Shown here: positions 49,017 through 60,300 of the stretch, in pieces
Layout: every line of letters starts with the position of its first letter
How positions within the stretch are numbered: the stretch's first letter is position 1
Assembly: GCA_038373885.1 (NCBI GenBank)
Contig: JAWZYV010015837.1
Span: 248,001 to 312,000, forward strand
From: Cheiracanthium punctorium
Taxonomy: Eukaryota; Arthropoda; Arachnida; Araneae; Cheiracanthiidae
DNA: 64,000 bases
Reading direction: 5' to 3'
The notes under the pieces: model-generated
The model's input: the letters and a program-made list of their open reading frames with translations, nothing else
Told to the model about the DNA's origin: nothing
Database searches by the model: none
Made by a program: the position numbers and the translations under genes

Positions 49017-51540
49017 CTTTTTTTCTCTGTTTCATTGCCTTCTTTTTTTTTTCAAAATGTCCACCTAGTGTCTAAAGAGAAACTACAGTGTATGTCAGTA
49101 ATGAGGAAGGATGTCAAAAATAAAATTTTATGTAAACATAATTTCATACGTTAAAAGGAAGCTGGAAAAAACTGCACTGGAATAAACAATTGTCTTTCGT
49201 GGTTTACAGGGGGATATCTTATGTCTAAATGAAAGACTGTTTAAGTCATATTTCTTTGAATGTGACCGTATTATTTTATAGACTTATTACTCGGAAGAAA
49301 TTGACTAATGCGTCCTTTATCAAGTCAGAACTTAAACCATTAGAAAAATTAACTTACGGTTGTAAATAGAGTAGGCAGTAACATACTTACATGAATTTCA
49401 GCTGGAATACAGAAAAAGTGCTTTCGTGTATTTTATATTTGGGTTATATTAAAAGTATCTTTTACGTACTATCTAAAAAATTTAATAGCAATATGTCAAC
49501 GAAAAATTACCTAAACAAACTTCAGCTGATGTTACGATTGTACTAAACACATATTTAAAAAACATTACTATTGCACTGATGAGATATTGAAATTTATACG
49601 ACGTCATTAAGTGACGACTCGTTAACTAAAACTAATAACTTACAGTTCGATAGAAATTTCAAATTGGTTGACATTTGGGCATCCTTTTGCAAAGATGATT
49701 ATTCTTGAAACATATTTAACTTAATTTTTTTTTCCGTAAAATTATAAATACTCCCTCAAATTAACTTTTTTTCGCAAACTATCATGGTTATTTTCAACAG
49801 TTTAAACGTGTTCAACGATTAAAGTAACTTAATCATTTACACGGAAAATAAAATCACAAATTGAGTTGATTAAAGTAAAACTTTAATCAACTCAATGTTA
49901 ATGTTCGATGTTAATTTATGGATAGAGAAAATAATTGCATTTTTATGCAATATAAATTCTTTTCGTTGAAATTACGTGAATGCCTCACTTGTAAATTTCA
50001 ATGTACAAATAAATTTATAAGAAACTTTTAGCTGCATTGTATCACTGTTTTACGCAGTATAAATAAAGCACACGAATAGAAATATAATATATGAATTTCT
50101 TTCAACGAAAAATCTTCGAGGTATAAACAAATAAACCTTCTTCAAATTCATAGCAAGATTAATCGACGGTAGAGAAGAGACAAAACACATCTCATTCAAA
50201 TTTAAATTTAATGCATAACTTGAAAAACAAATATATTCAAAATCTTAGGAAGATAAGTGAAGCGAAAGTCTTCGGAAAGAATTATGATACAAAAAAAGTA
50301 GAAAACCGGACTTCCTCTTTTCCTCCCCCCCCCCCCACTCGACACTGAATACAGTTTTGCAAAAGTAGCCAAGTCAGGCTGAAGTGTGTGCTAAACAACC
50401 TTATTTACGGCAAACTCCAATTCCACAGAACTGTGAAATTCAAAGAACTATTTTTTTTTTTTTTACCTTCTTAGTCCCGAGAGAGGGTGGCCCTAGATTG
50501 AATGGAGGATTTAAGAAGTGAGCGCGCGAGATTAGTTGTAAAGTGCTTCGCCGCTTCTCAATTTGCGCAAGAATCCCAGAGGGATCTAGCTCTCTCCACT
50601 CCAAGAAACACAACAGGATTAGGGATAAAAGGGGAACGCAGTTCTTCAAATACAACACAGGAGTGTACTAGTACTACTTCCAGGTGTTGCTTTTTTTTTT
50701 CTTGTTCTTTTCTTCTTTCTTTTGTATTTTCTGATTGAAACCGTGGTTTTATTTGCCTACGGAAATTTTCTGCACCAGCAACTGGTGGGCGAGGAACATA
50801 AGAGTTCAATAAAGCGTTTAATTTTTGCCTAAGAACATAAGTATTGGATCTTCTTCGCCAGGGAAGAATTCAATTAAGGAAAGTCTTAAGTGATTTTTCG
50901 AAGTATATGCATCGGTAAATGGTATGCCGTATTGACTGCAATATGTTTCATCATGCATGGCAGGTTTCTTTAGTTTGAAAAATACAATATTTTAATTTGA
51001 AATTGGTGATTTTATTATTAAAATTATTAAAAATAAACTATGGATGATATTAAAACACCATATATCCATAAAATTGCTCCAGTCTTTGAAATGAAGTGTC
51101 AGGCGTAAGCACGTAATATTCTTCTGGTTAATTTGGAATAATTAAAATTCACAAATATTTTAGCTACACTTTTAGCGCGCAATACGGTAATCGCACATCG
51201 ATTGTAGGCATAAAAGCATTTGTATAAATTTCTATTAGGATTTTAAAATTATCATTGTTAATATTACTTTATTTTTTGTAAACAATAAAAAATCTTTTAT
51301 ACATTGAAGACTGTAAGTGTCTATAATTTTAAAAATGTTACACTTTATTAAAGCATGATTTCTAAAAGTACTGTTAATTGCAGTTTGCAGAGTATTTTTT
51401 CGTGTTTCCCAAAGGAGAAAGACTGCTTCAAATCTTAATTTTATTAAAAATATATATTTTCTTGAAGCAAACGCATTCAAGCATTTTCTTTTCTTTTTTT
51501 GGGGGGGGTGTAACTGCATTAATCACCATTAGTTGTTTAG
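49017..51540. other. Non-coding stretch with one perfect hairpin
   Basis: Contains the hairpin at 49860-49896 and a C-tract at 50325-50336. The patch 50460-50800 is less AT-rich, with open frames on both strands but no recognisable motif. Confidence 0.5.
49860..49896. repeat. Perfect 17-bp hairpin with 3-nt loop
   Basis: ATTGAGTTGATTAAAGT, loop AAA, ACTTTAATCAACTCAAT. Confidence 0.95.
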
Positions 51541-51798
51541 ACTAAAACTTCATTATATTGTATTGGGTTGGGTGTATTAAGGCAAAGCTAATCGAGAGTT
51601 ACCTTCCGAATGCGGAGTGCCTTGGAGGGAGGACTTCTTAGGGTTTCTACTGCATATTCACGTTACATCTGGAATAAACAGCCCCAAAATCCAGACTGCT
51701 GATCGATGGCCGCGCGATAGGCTCGAATCGGGGACATTCATACTTCAGCCATCTACCATGTTCAGTGTCTCTATCCACTCGGCCAACTAAAACTTCAT
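51541..51798 (-). mobile_element. tRNA-derived SINE with 13-bp target duplication
   Basis: The body 51554-51785 lies between ACTAAAACTTCAT copies at 51541-51553 and 51786-51798. On the minus strand the head has TTGGCCGAGTGGATAGAG (A box) and CCCCGATTCGAGCC (B box), followed by a body with TACATCTGG-like words (inverted). It is the same family as 62172-62395. Confidence 0.9.
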
Positions 51799-53320
51799 AC
51801 ATTTATACATGTATGTATGCAAATGTTTATACATATAGATATTCTTGCGTATCTCAGAAACATTGATGTATATCATATATGCGGAAACATTCGATCAAAT
51901 TGTAGATAAAGTACAGCAACACATGTTCCATAATATTGAAAAAAATATTCACATTAACTTAAATCCATTCTTTTAACATAAAATGGCTTTACATATTTAT
52001 TTTTGCATTTTCAAACAGATGAATTACTTTCCACGAATTTTTTATGACTTTGACGTTACCTTTCTAGCTCAAATCTACAAACTTTCAATTTTACTTCAGC
52101 AAGTAATGCTTGTAAGATATACTTAATACCTTGTTCGAAAACTTTCCTCGCACCTAAATGGGCATCCTAAATTGTTATTAAGCTGCCGTCAAGTCAGTGG
52201 AAAATATATAGCTTCTTTCAATTTCATGCCACTGAGCCCTGCAGGCCAGAAGGATGATGATCATTTTTTTTTTTTTTTTTTTTGCCCGCCGAGAAAGACT
52301 ACCACCTACATAAATATCTGACGAAAGTTTGTCGGGGGCACAATGCAACTACGTATCAATCGTATGGGTGTAAAAGACGGTAAGTGCGCTTCACATTACG
52401 GAGAGAGGCAGCCACGAGGGAGTCGAAATCCCAGATCCAGTGTTGAAAAGTAGGTGGGCTATTTATCAGCATTTTATGGAACAGCGAAATGAATAGTTTT
52501 TGATGGATACATATCATGTTTCATATTCAGTTCCGTAGCTCCTAGTCCTGTTTATTCGGTGGCCGTAAAAGAAGAGAAATATTGGACTTTAGCCTTCAGT
52601 AATGAGATTTTGATATTATTATAAAGAAAAATTGATGTGTAAAGAGGGAAGTAGAAATATATGGATGCAATAAATATACGCAACGCTTGTAATGCTATGT
52701 TATTAGTGTATTTAGTGTAGCGAATGTTTTCCTTACATTTATTTCAGAAAAATTGTTGAGAATTAAATAGAAGCATTCAAGCATGTTTTATGTATAAGCG
52801 TTCAAACAATGCTGCCATTGCGTAAATCTGTTATACAAGTTTTAAAGTGCTATATTTAGTGGAAGAACTTAAATGTACAACATAAGTAACAAAAGCATCA
52901 AATCGTACTAACCTACCACTCACACCATATGCATTTTGTACACAAGAGCATATGCTTTTCGCTAATTTCATAGTATTAAATTTACAATCACAGAACTAGG
53001 CACACAAATTTCATAACGTTTTAAAGAAGTATTTTGCATAGTCGTATTTAGAAAAAAGTTCACGATATACTTAAATAAAAGAATTATTTCAATATAAGCG
53101 ATGCTTAACCTGGATTGTGATATGACGGAATCTTTCCTTTTGTCACAGTAGATAAACCGTAAATAACGATCCACAGTTTAGTTAAAAATGTGTTGTCAAA
53201 TATCAATAACACATATTCAAAGCTGATCCACTCAAAAAAGTGCAGATGATCTCTTTGTATGAATGCTCAATTTTGGTTTCGCAGCCATTCAAACTGGACA
53301 TCCTAATGAATGCTACCATC
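51799..53320. other. Non-coding stretch containing one SINE
   Basis: Apart from the SINE at 52264-52475 no element or gene is recognised. Confidence 0.5.
52264..52475 (-). mobile_element. tRNA-derived SINE with poly-A tail
   Basis: The minus strand has a tRNA-like head (GATAAATAGCCCACC, then GGGATTTCGACTCCC as B box), a body, and a terminal A20 (seen as a T run at 52264-52283). This differs in body and tail from the SINEs at 51.5 and 62.2 kb. No clear target duplication. Confidence 0.65.
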
Positions 53321-53609
53321 GATTTCGAAGTTCGCTCAGTTATTCGACTTTTGAGCGCAAAAGATGTCAAAGTTGCTTAAAATTCAACGCGGATTTACGG
53401 AAGTTTAGAGGCAGTAGAGCATGGATATCAAAAACATTTTCAAGTAGTGATGCTTTCTCGCAAAAAGTTAATTGAAACCTCATTATCTACCCACCATACA
53501 GATCAGACTTGGCAACGAACAGCTTATTCCCTAAGTTGAAAGAACATTTGTATTTGCTGCATTTCTGCTCTATTGAAGAGGTGAAAAATGAGGTTCAACG
53601 CTCCCTTTG
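53321..53609 (+). pseudogene. Internally deleted mariner transposase
   Basis: Starts with the N-terminal helix-turn-helix of a SETMAR-like mariner transposase (DFEVRSVIRLLSAKDVKVA, then after a stop and shift IQRGFTEV) and from about 53493 jumps to the C-terminal end (PYRSDLATN-SLFPKLKEHL...EEVKNEVQRSL). The catalytic D...D region is missing, leaving only the last PPYSPDLA-type block with decayed residues. Several stops and shifts; non-functional. Confidence 0.82.
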
Positions 53610-53944
53610 AAGTATGAGATCGTATAACATCGGCATGACATGAATATCGTAAAGCTGCTGAAGCGCCTACAAAAATACACCCACCGAAAATTACATAAAT
53701 TTTATAATAAATTGCTGTTTAAATGCCCTAAAATTTAGGAAAAATTTGATTTGCGAGGTGCCCCTCGCATATTTTGTTAAAATCCATTTACTAGACGTAC
53801 AACGTTTCTTCCGAAGTTTTCCTACAGATGGTTTCAGCAGTAGATAATGGTCGAAACCAATAGATCATAGACGCCAAGCTATAAACCTGGGCACCTGTCA
53901 ATATGAAACCCCATAATAACATTATGAGACTCATCTAACACACT

Positions 53945-54140
53945 CAAATACATACAGTAAGGCAGCTATTAGCGAAACAAAGTGCCGCGAATGGTTTCAA
54001 CGTTTCAAGAACGGCGATTTTCATGTCAAAGACTGCCATAGATGCAGAACAGAGTTTCTTGTAGAGGCAGAACTGGAGGTAAGATTCATGTCGAAATCAA
54101 GAAATACTGGCACGATGATTGGATGTGACTCAACAAGCTT
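53945..54140 (+). pseudogene. N-terminal fragment of a second mariner transposase
   Basis: Encodes TYSKAAISETKCREWFQRFKNGDFHVKD, the diagnostic DNA-binding block of mauritiana/cecropia-type mariners (CREWFQRFKSGDFDVKD). After frameshifts, EILAR-LDVTQQAF matches the next block (LGVTQQAISKRL). The catalytic domain is absent. It lies 340 bp after the tail of a different mariner relic. Confidence 0.85.
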
Positions 54141-56032
54141 TTTCCTACTCTGAATCAAACATTTAATATTTTTTTTTTTTTTTTGTCAATCAAACATCGC
54201 ATTTTGGGAGGGGGGGGATGATTCTCCAACTACCACATAATTCATGCTTCAAAAAAGCATGAATTATGCAAAAAAAAATAGGTGCTATGAAAATAGGTGC
54301 TCTGGAAATTTGCTAGTAAGTTTTTAAAATGGCAAAATACAAGTTTGCACTTAAAATAATGATTTTGGGGTTAAAGATTACAATTTTGAAAAAGGATGAA
54401 TTTCCGTTTTCATGAGTTTTAGAGTGTGAATATTTAAAATTAGGGCAGCATTTAAATCTCAAATACAGTATCCTCTGTTTAAGGAAATCAGCCGCCTATC
54501 CCGAGCAAATAGCTAAGAATGGAATCAAAACAATATAAATTTGTAGTAAAATCAATTCTTAGTAAAATGAGCATTTACGCTTACTCAAATCAAAAATTGA
54601 AACCTGTAACTCTGGTAAAAAGAAATTCTGAGAAGTATGGAGAAATAAGAGAAAGAGGGGTGAGAAAATACACATAGCAATTATTTCTCCTTGCTATATC
54701 CTTCACACCTGGATTTCAGTTATGAATTATATTAATCGTCTTATTTCATAACTTCCCTTCGAGTTTAGGTTGTGGCAACAAGTGTAACATCCTGTTTGAG
54801 TTCGAATAATGTGCGCCGCATATAAAATTTATCCGCTTATTAAATTCAATTTAACTCAGAAAGAATGTGATTTTATTAAGCGACAGCAGTGTAATTCTCG
54901 AAAAGGTTGTGCTTCATACATTTTATTTTCACTCATAGGTTCAAGCACACTGCCAATTTAAGTTAACAAATATGACTTTTTTGTACTTTATTTATTTTTT
55001 TAATCTGTATATGAATTTTTAAAACTAAAATATGATTTTTCTCTTAAAAATACTTTCATGTTTATTTTACACATAATATATTGTTCCTAATCCAGAAAAG
55101 CTATGTATAACCGTCCAAATTAAGCCAAGTTTTTATTAGAACAAGATAAAAAGCAAAGAAAATTTTTCACGTTTTATATAACTTTTTCAACAGAATATTT
55201 TTTTTATTTTAAATGCTAATTAAATCCTTTTAATTATTTCACAACTAATTATTTTTTTGGAAAACTCCATACCCTTTTCTCATTTTTAGCAGCCCTATAA
55301 TTAAAGAAAAATTTCCTTTTGTTCCTTTGAATGCTTGTGTTGATTTTTTTCTTTCCGAAATGTTTTGTAATAATTCTTTTTCAAGAAATTCTAGAGATCT
55401 CATTAGTTTCATCCACAAGAAAGTACAAGTTTGAAACAAACTTAAAACCTTAATAATTTCACTTTTCTGAGGGTTTATTAAACTTTAAATAGTGCTGTTT
55501 GTGGCAGGCATTTAGAGTCGGAATGAAATCCTACGTGTTTTGTGGGGTGTGTTGTAAATCTAATTGGATTTTTTTTTTAAAGAAATAAAACATTCACATG
55601 CAAAGATAATTTTTTGGATGTTAAACAGTGCACTATGTGTAAAATAAAATTAAGTGTTTATTTGTATGTATGCGCGTGATTTTATGAAAAATTGTCTGAT
55701 ATTCTTTGGGTTAAAATTTATAAGTAATTTGAGTGTTCTTCAAAGAAATATAATCTCTTTCGCGATTTTTGTACACAAATTAAAATTAACTAATTTTGCC
55801 ATAGGCTCGAAAAAATCAAGGGATTATGCTTCATAAGATGCACTATATACCGTTCTAAATCAAATGAAGGTGCCTAATATGAATCTTTCTAAAAAAATTC
55901 TTGAAGATGGAACTGCACAACAAAAATTTTCGAAAAGTAACACATACTGATTATTTTTTTATCATTATTTTTTTTAAATTTCGTTACTAATACAGGTTTA
56001 TCATTTATTACAGTGTAAAGTACAGAGATAGG
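54141..56032. other. Non-coding stretch
   Basis: T-run at 54168-54184, G-run near 54208-54217 and a perfect hairpin at 54236-54268. No gene seen. Confidence 0.5.
54236..54268. repeat. Perfect 14-bp hairpin
   Basis: CATAATTCATGCTT, loop CAAAA, AAGCATGAATTATG. Confidence 0.93.
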
Positions 56033-56241
56033 TACACAGAATGAAATGTTTTGTTGAAATCAAGAAAATTAGGTTGGTACTATTTCAACCGAATAATTTT
56101 GTTGGTTTTAGTAAAATTTTTATAAAATTAACCGAATATTTTGTTGAATTAGCAAAAATTTTGTTGAATCAACGAAATTATTTGGTTAAAATAGTGCCAA
56201 GCAAAATTTTGTTGTATCAACAAAACATTTTTTTCAGTGTA
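56033..56241. mobile_element. 209-bp palindromic MITE, TA-flanked
   Basis: Left arm TACACAGAATGAAATGTTTTG... and inverted right arm TACACTGAAAAAAATGTTTTG... match for about 75-80 bp, including TTGGTACTATTTCAACC versus TTGGCACTATTTTAACC. TA at both tips. Nearly the whole element folds into one imperfect hairpin. The open frame across it (56041-56268) is a by-product of TTGTTGAA repetition. Confidence 0.82.
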
Positions 56242-57208
56242 TATGTAAGGGGGAACTCTAAGACATAATTAGTTTTGGAATTATGTTAGAAAGCCACGTG
56301 ATCTTTTCGAAATACAAAGTTATGTAAATTTACCAAACTATGGGAACTCTATTGAAATTTCCACTTGTAATCCTAATATAAAAATCTAATTTGTTTGCTC
56401 AAAAATATTACATGGTGTTCATACATTTTATGTTAAATTACGCTCTGAAGACCTTATTAATGTTGAAGTTACGCTTGAAATAAAACATTAACTAGGTAAA
56501 CGTTGGCAGAATTCATTTAATGTGAAAACAGTTTTAAAGCACACCATTTTTTTCCAAGTCTACGTTTATTCAAACCGAACCCATACTTACTTCGTTGTTC
56601 TAAGATATTCTAGACAGTTAAAAGGAAAAGAGTAGAACGGTAAATCAGGAGAAATTTATAAACTGTAGGACACTTCTATACAAAAGTTTTTATACAGCGA
56701 TTCATCTGCACTCATCGTGCGTTTCTGACAGTTATATACTAAAATAAACCTTAAACTGAGATAAAAATGTCAATTTTTAAACAAATGTTGGAACAATTGG
56801 GTTTCATATCCACTGGAACTCTAATCAAGTGATCGGGGCTTGTGTCTTCAATGCGTTTAAAATGTTTGCACTGATTATTTGGAGAATCTGCCATATAACA
56901 CTAAAAACAAATCTGTCTAAAAGTTACGAATGAGTGGTTTTCTGGTTAAAACATTTACTGCACCATTTTTAATTAGTACATGCTATAAGAAGTTCTGTAA
57001 AATACAATCATGCGTCTGTCCCTCAGTGGCTATGTCGCTAAACACCGTTCTCATAAGAACAAGGAATGTGAAGCAGTATCGTCCTGACCAGTGTTTGGTG
57101 AAAGTGAAAACGTCTCTCAGCTGGACTGCTGTGGAACCGTGTACGCTAAAGGGAGCTTGTGTAAAATTACGTAAAATCTGTCATTTCTCAGCTTTCTATG
57201 TTCAATAC
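56242..57208. other. Non-coding stretch
   Basis: Nothing recognised. A 99-codon frame (56930-57229, plus) overlaps the exon-like block on the other strand and has no motif. Confidence 0.5.
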
Positions 57209-57380
57209 CTCTGGGTTGCCAATCCATGAACCAGGTTTCTCTTTTGGAATTAGTTCAGAATTAGGAGACCGCTCATCGGAGGCAATGTTGGTATGTCTAA
57301 TAGGTGCCCCCATAATGAAATAACCTGCATCTGCTGACATAGTTGTTATCAAGCCTAGTGTAGACCGTTGACCCAACCAT
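57209..57380 (-). CDS. Unassigned exon-like open block
   Basis: On the minus strand a strong acceptor (AATTCTTTTTTTAG) is followed by 57 codons without a stop (WLGQRSTLGLITTMSADAGYF...HTNIASDERSPNSELIPKEKPGSWIGNPE), then GAG|GTATTG as a weak donor. Base composition is clearly above the local average. I recognise no domain. It could be an upstream exon of the receptor, but its phase-0 end does not join the phase-1 Ig exon; an internal GCAG|GTTATT would give phase 1 and a shorter exon. It may instead belong to another transcript or be chance. Confidence 0.3.
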
Positions 57381-60300
57381 CTAAAAAAAGAATTGTCTCC
57401 TTTATATATTAAACAGTCTGTTTCGAAGCTTCTCTTGGAAATTAGTTCATTTATGTATGCATGGCTTTTTCTTTTACATTTTGTGTAATATTATCAGAAT
57501 AATTTGATTTCATATTGCAGAACTGCCTTTTTTCCCCCTAAGAGCTAGATTTCTCTGCATTCTCTATTTTATTTTTACTGTGCACGTCGATTAACTAAGC
57601 TGATTATTCACTCACCTCCACTTTATTATAATGCAACTTCTTTTACAATCTTCACTCCAGGCGTCTGTAGTCATTAAATGATCTTTAATCCATTTACAGT
57701 ACTTGTAATGCTCTCGTTAAACAACATTTTTAACCTGTCCCAACGGAGAAATAAAATGAATAATCGGATAAAGCGTTCCCAGAAACTTATAAAAAGAGCA
57801 GTTCGTTGCCTGGAGCAAGATATTACATGTATCTGAATGTTATTTATTAGTAAAAATATGCATTTGCATAACAAGAATTGAAACTTCTTTTAAGAACGAT
57901 CCAATACTGAAAACTATTACATGTATGTTCAAGAAATAATAGTGTTAATTATTCCCACCGGATGGTGTTTGAGAAGCGCACGCTTTATAAAAAGAAATGA
58001 AAGCTAAATGAGGATATTTCTAGTGACAAATCAAATAAATTCACAGAAATACTAGCTGCACATAATTAAACCTGCAGTGATAACTAATATATGTAAGAGA
58101 TAAGAAATTATCCAATGATTTATGTAAGCAATGAATATATTTTAATTAAATATAATGTTTCACATTTTTAGAAAAAAAATATAATTTTATACTTAACAGG
58201 ATTAGTATCATTGTACAATATGTTCTGAACGCTTTTTTTTACCGAAAAACTTACGAGTTCGTACGAGTATGAATGTTTCGAAATTTGAAGAATTTAGAAA
58301 GTATTAGGAACAAGTCGTGTTTTAAGACAAAACACAAAATAATAAGACTTGTAAAACAAAAATACTCCAAAAAAGCAATATACTCCAAGGCGTTCCTAAC
58401 AGATCTGTCAAATGTTCCATAACGTACAATATCCCACAATCCACTTCTCGAACTGTGGACACAATCAGCTTTCAGTAACTGCTTCAAAAGAAGGCCCCAA
58501 AATGCGCGACACTCGTAGAGTGCTTGCCCTCATTTCAACTGACAATTATGGAACAACAGCTTCGGCCGATCTGCTCTCCGTTTATACTCCTCAAGAGAAA
58601 TTTCACGAAAGTTCTACGCTTTTTGCACACCATAATTTTCTTTTCCTGTTAGATGATTTTCATCGCAAAAATATCGCAATGCGGAAAAACGATGCAAGCA
58701 TGCAACCTGAAAAAATTGTCCCAAATGTCACCAAGCTTAGCAACGTTTGATGTAATATCACCACATTTGGCTTCAAAAATGGCTTTGAAACTGGAACCAG
58801 TTTTATTATTTCGCCAATATCTGGCGAGAAATCTTCAACCATAGTATTGGTAATTGGAATAGGAAGTTTAAAGATATTATCTGTATTGTAATAAACCGAT
58901 ATACCAGCAACAAAATGCAAAGTTTAATCATTTTGACTCGCGGGACATAAATTTTAGACCAAATTAAACCATAGAATATTACCCTAGACCACCCCCAAAA
59001 TGCATAAGGCATGTTATTTTAACAGTTTAATGACAAGTAAAATAAATTGGATTTTAAAAATGTTGATATATAATTTTGTGTAACTTTGAGTATTTGTAAA
59101 CTAATTAATTTGTACTAGAAAACTATGTACAAAAAATATCAGTGTAGATATTGAAAGAGGGTAACAATCTTTCATTTAGGGCAGAGTAAATTAAAATTAC
59201 CCGAACATATTTTTCAATGTTGAATCCTGCAAGGTTCAATTCCCACACAATTCTGTAATCATTTAAGTGACATTTCTTCACATTAATAAAATTTATCTTT
59301 TTAACTCCAATTTCATGTTTCCTAGAGCGATCCCGTTGTTTTACCGTACAACTTACTTTTCGTACGATTTATGGAACATCTAATTTGCATTCACTTCTGC
59401 TACCAGTCTGACACCCCCTCAGGCGTGGTGGGAGCGGGACTATTTTCCCTACATTTGTGTCTTAACCCGATTCAATCTACTAATTTAACTATTACTGAAA
59501 AATAAAGTTTTCACTATTTACAAATAAATTCTGCACAATCTGTTCAGTAAATTACATACCCCAAGTGGAACAGTAGCTAAAGAGTCATCCTACCAAAATT
59601 TAGGTTCAAGTTTCAACAGCTGGGATGGGCTTAAATGCTTATTATGTCTTTGTAAGGGATAACGATGACTGTCCGTTTGGCACCCCTTCGAAAATGGTCA
59701 TCTCCTGCGGAAATTTTCAAGCCAAGGTATGAAGTGCCAGTGCCACACAGTAGGAAAAAAATGTTCACAAGCTACCAAAATTTGGTTCAGTTGTAATAGT
59801 ATTTCATATTTAATATGGAAATCAGTGATTTAGCGTCAAACTTTAATGATTCATTGAATACTCGGAATATTTAATAGGGTGACTTGTGTGTATGTGTGCT
59901 TCGGAAAATATTTTTTAAATAATAATTTCATTATTAAAAAAAGTAAAAACTTCATGACTCATTAGAAAATAGAAAACATACAAATCACTTGTTTAGCTTT
60001 TAAAAATCATTCAGTGATTATACTGTTATCACAATCTTTGTTTCAACATGAACAAGAAAAAAAATATATCATTTTGTTTCATAATTTTAATAAATTATTA
60101 CAAAATAAAATATTGTTTTACGATTGTAAAATTGATTCCGGCGTAAGACAACCATCTTGAGATGCTTTCTCAAATTTTAAATCCTTTAAGTACATACCAA
60201 CTGTTGCAACAAAAAATGATATTTCAATTCAGTGTTGTACTGAAGAGAAGTGCATTCAATTCCCTTATTTCGAATGAAGCCTCGTTGTGAACACTGCTGA

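Noticed and set aside
58251..58750. Opposed open frames of 78 and 112 codons as part of a gene
   Set aside because: No motif recognised and no matching splice phase to the receptor exons.
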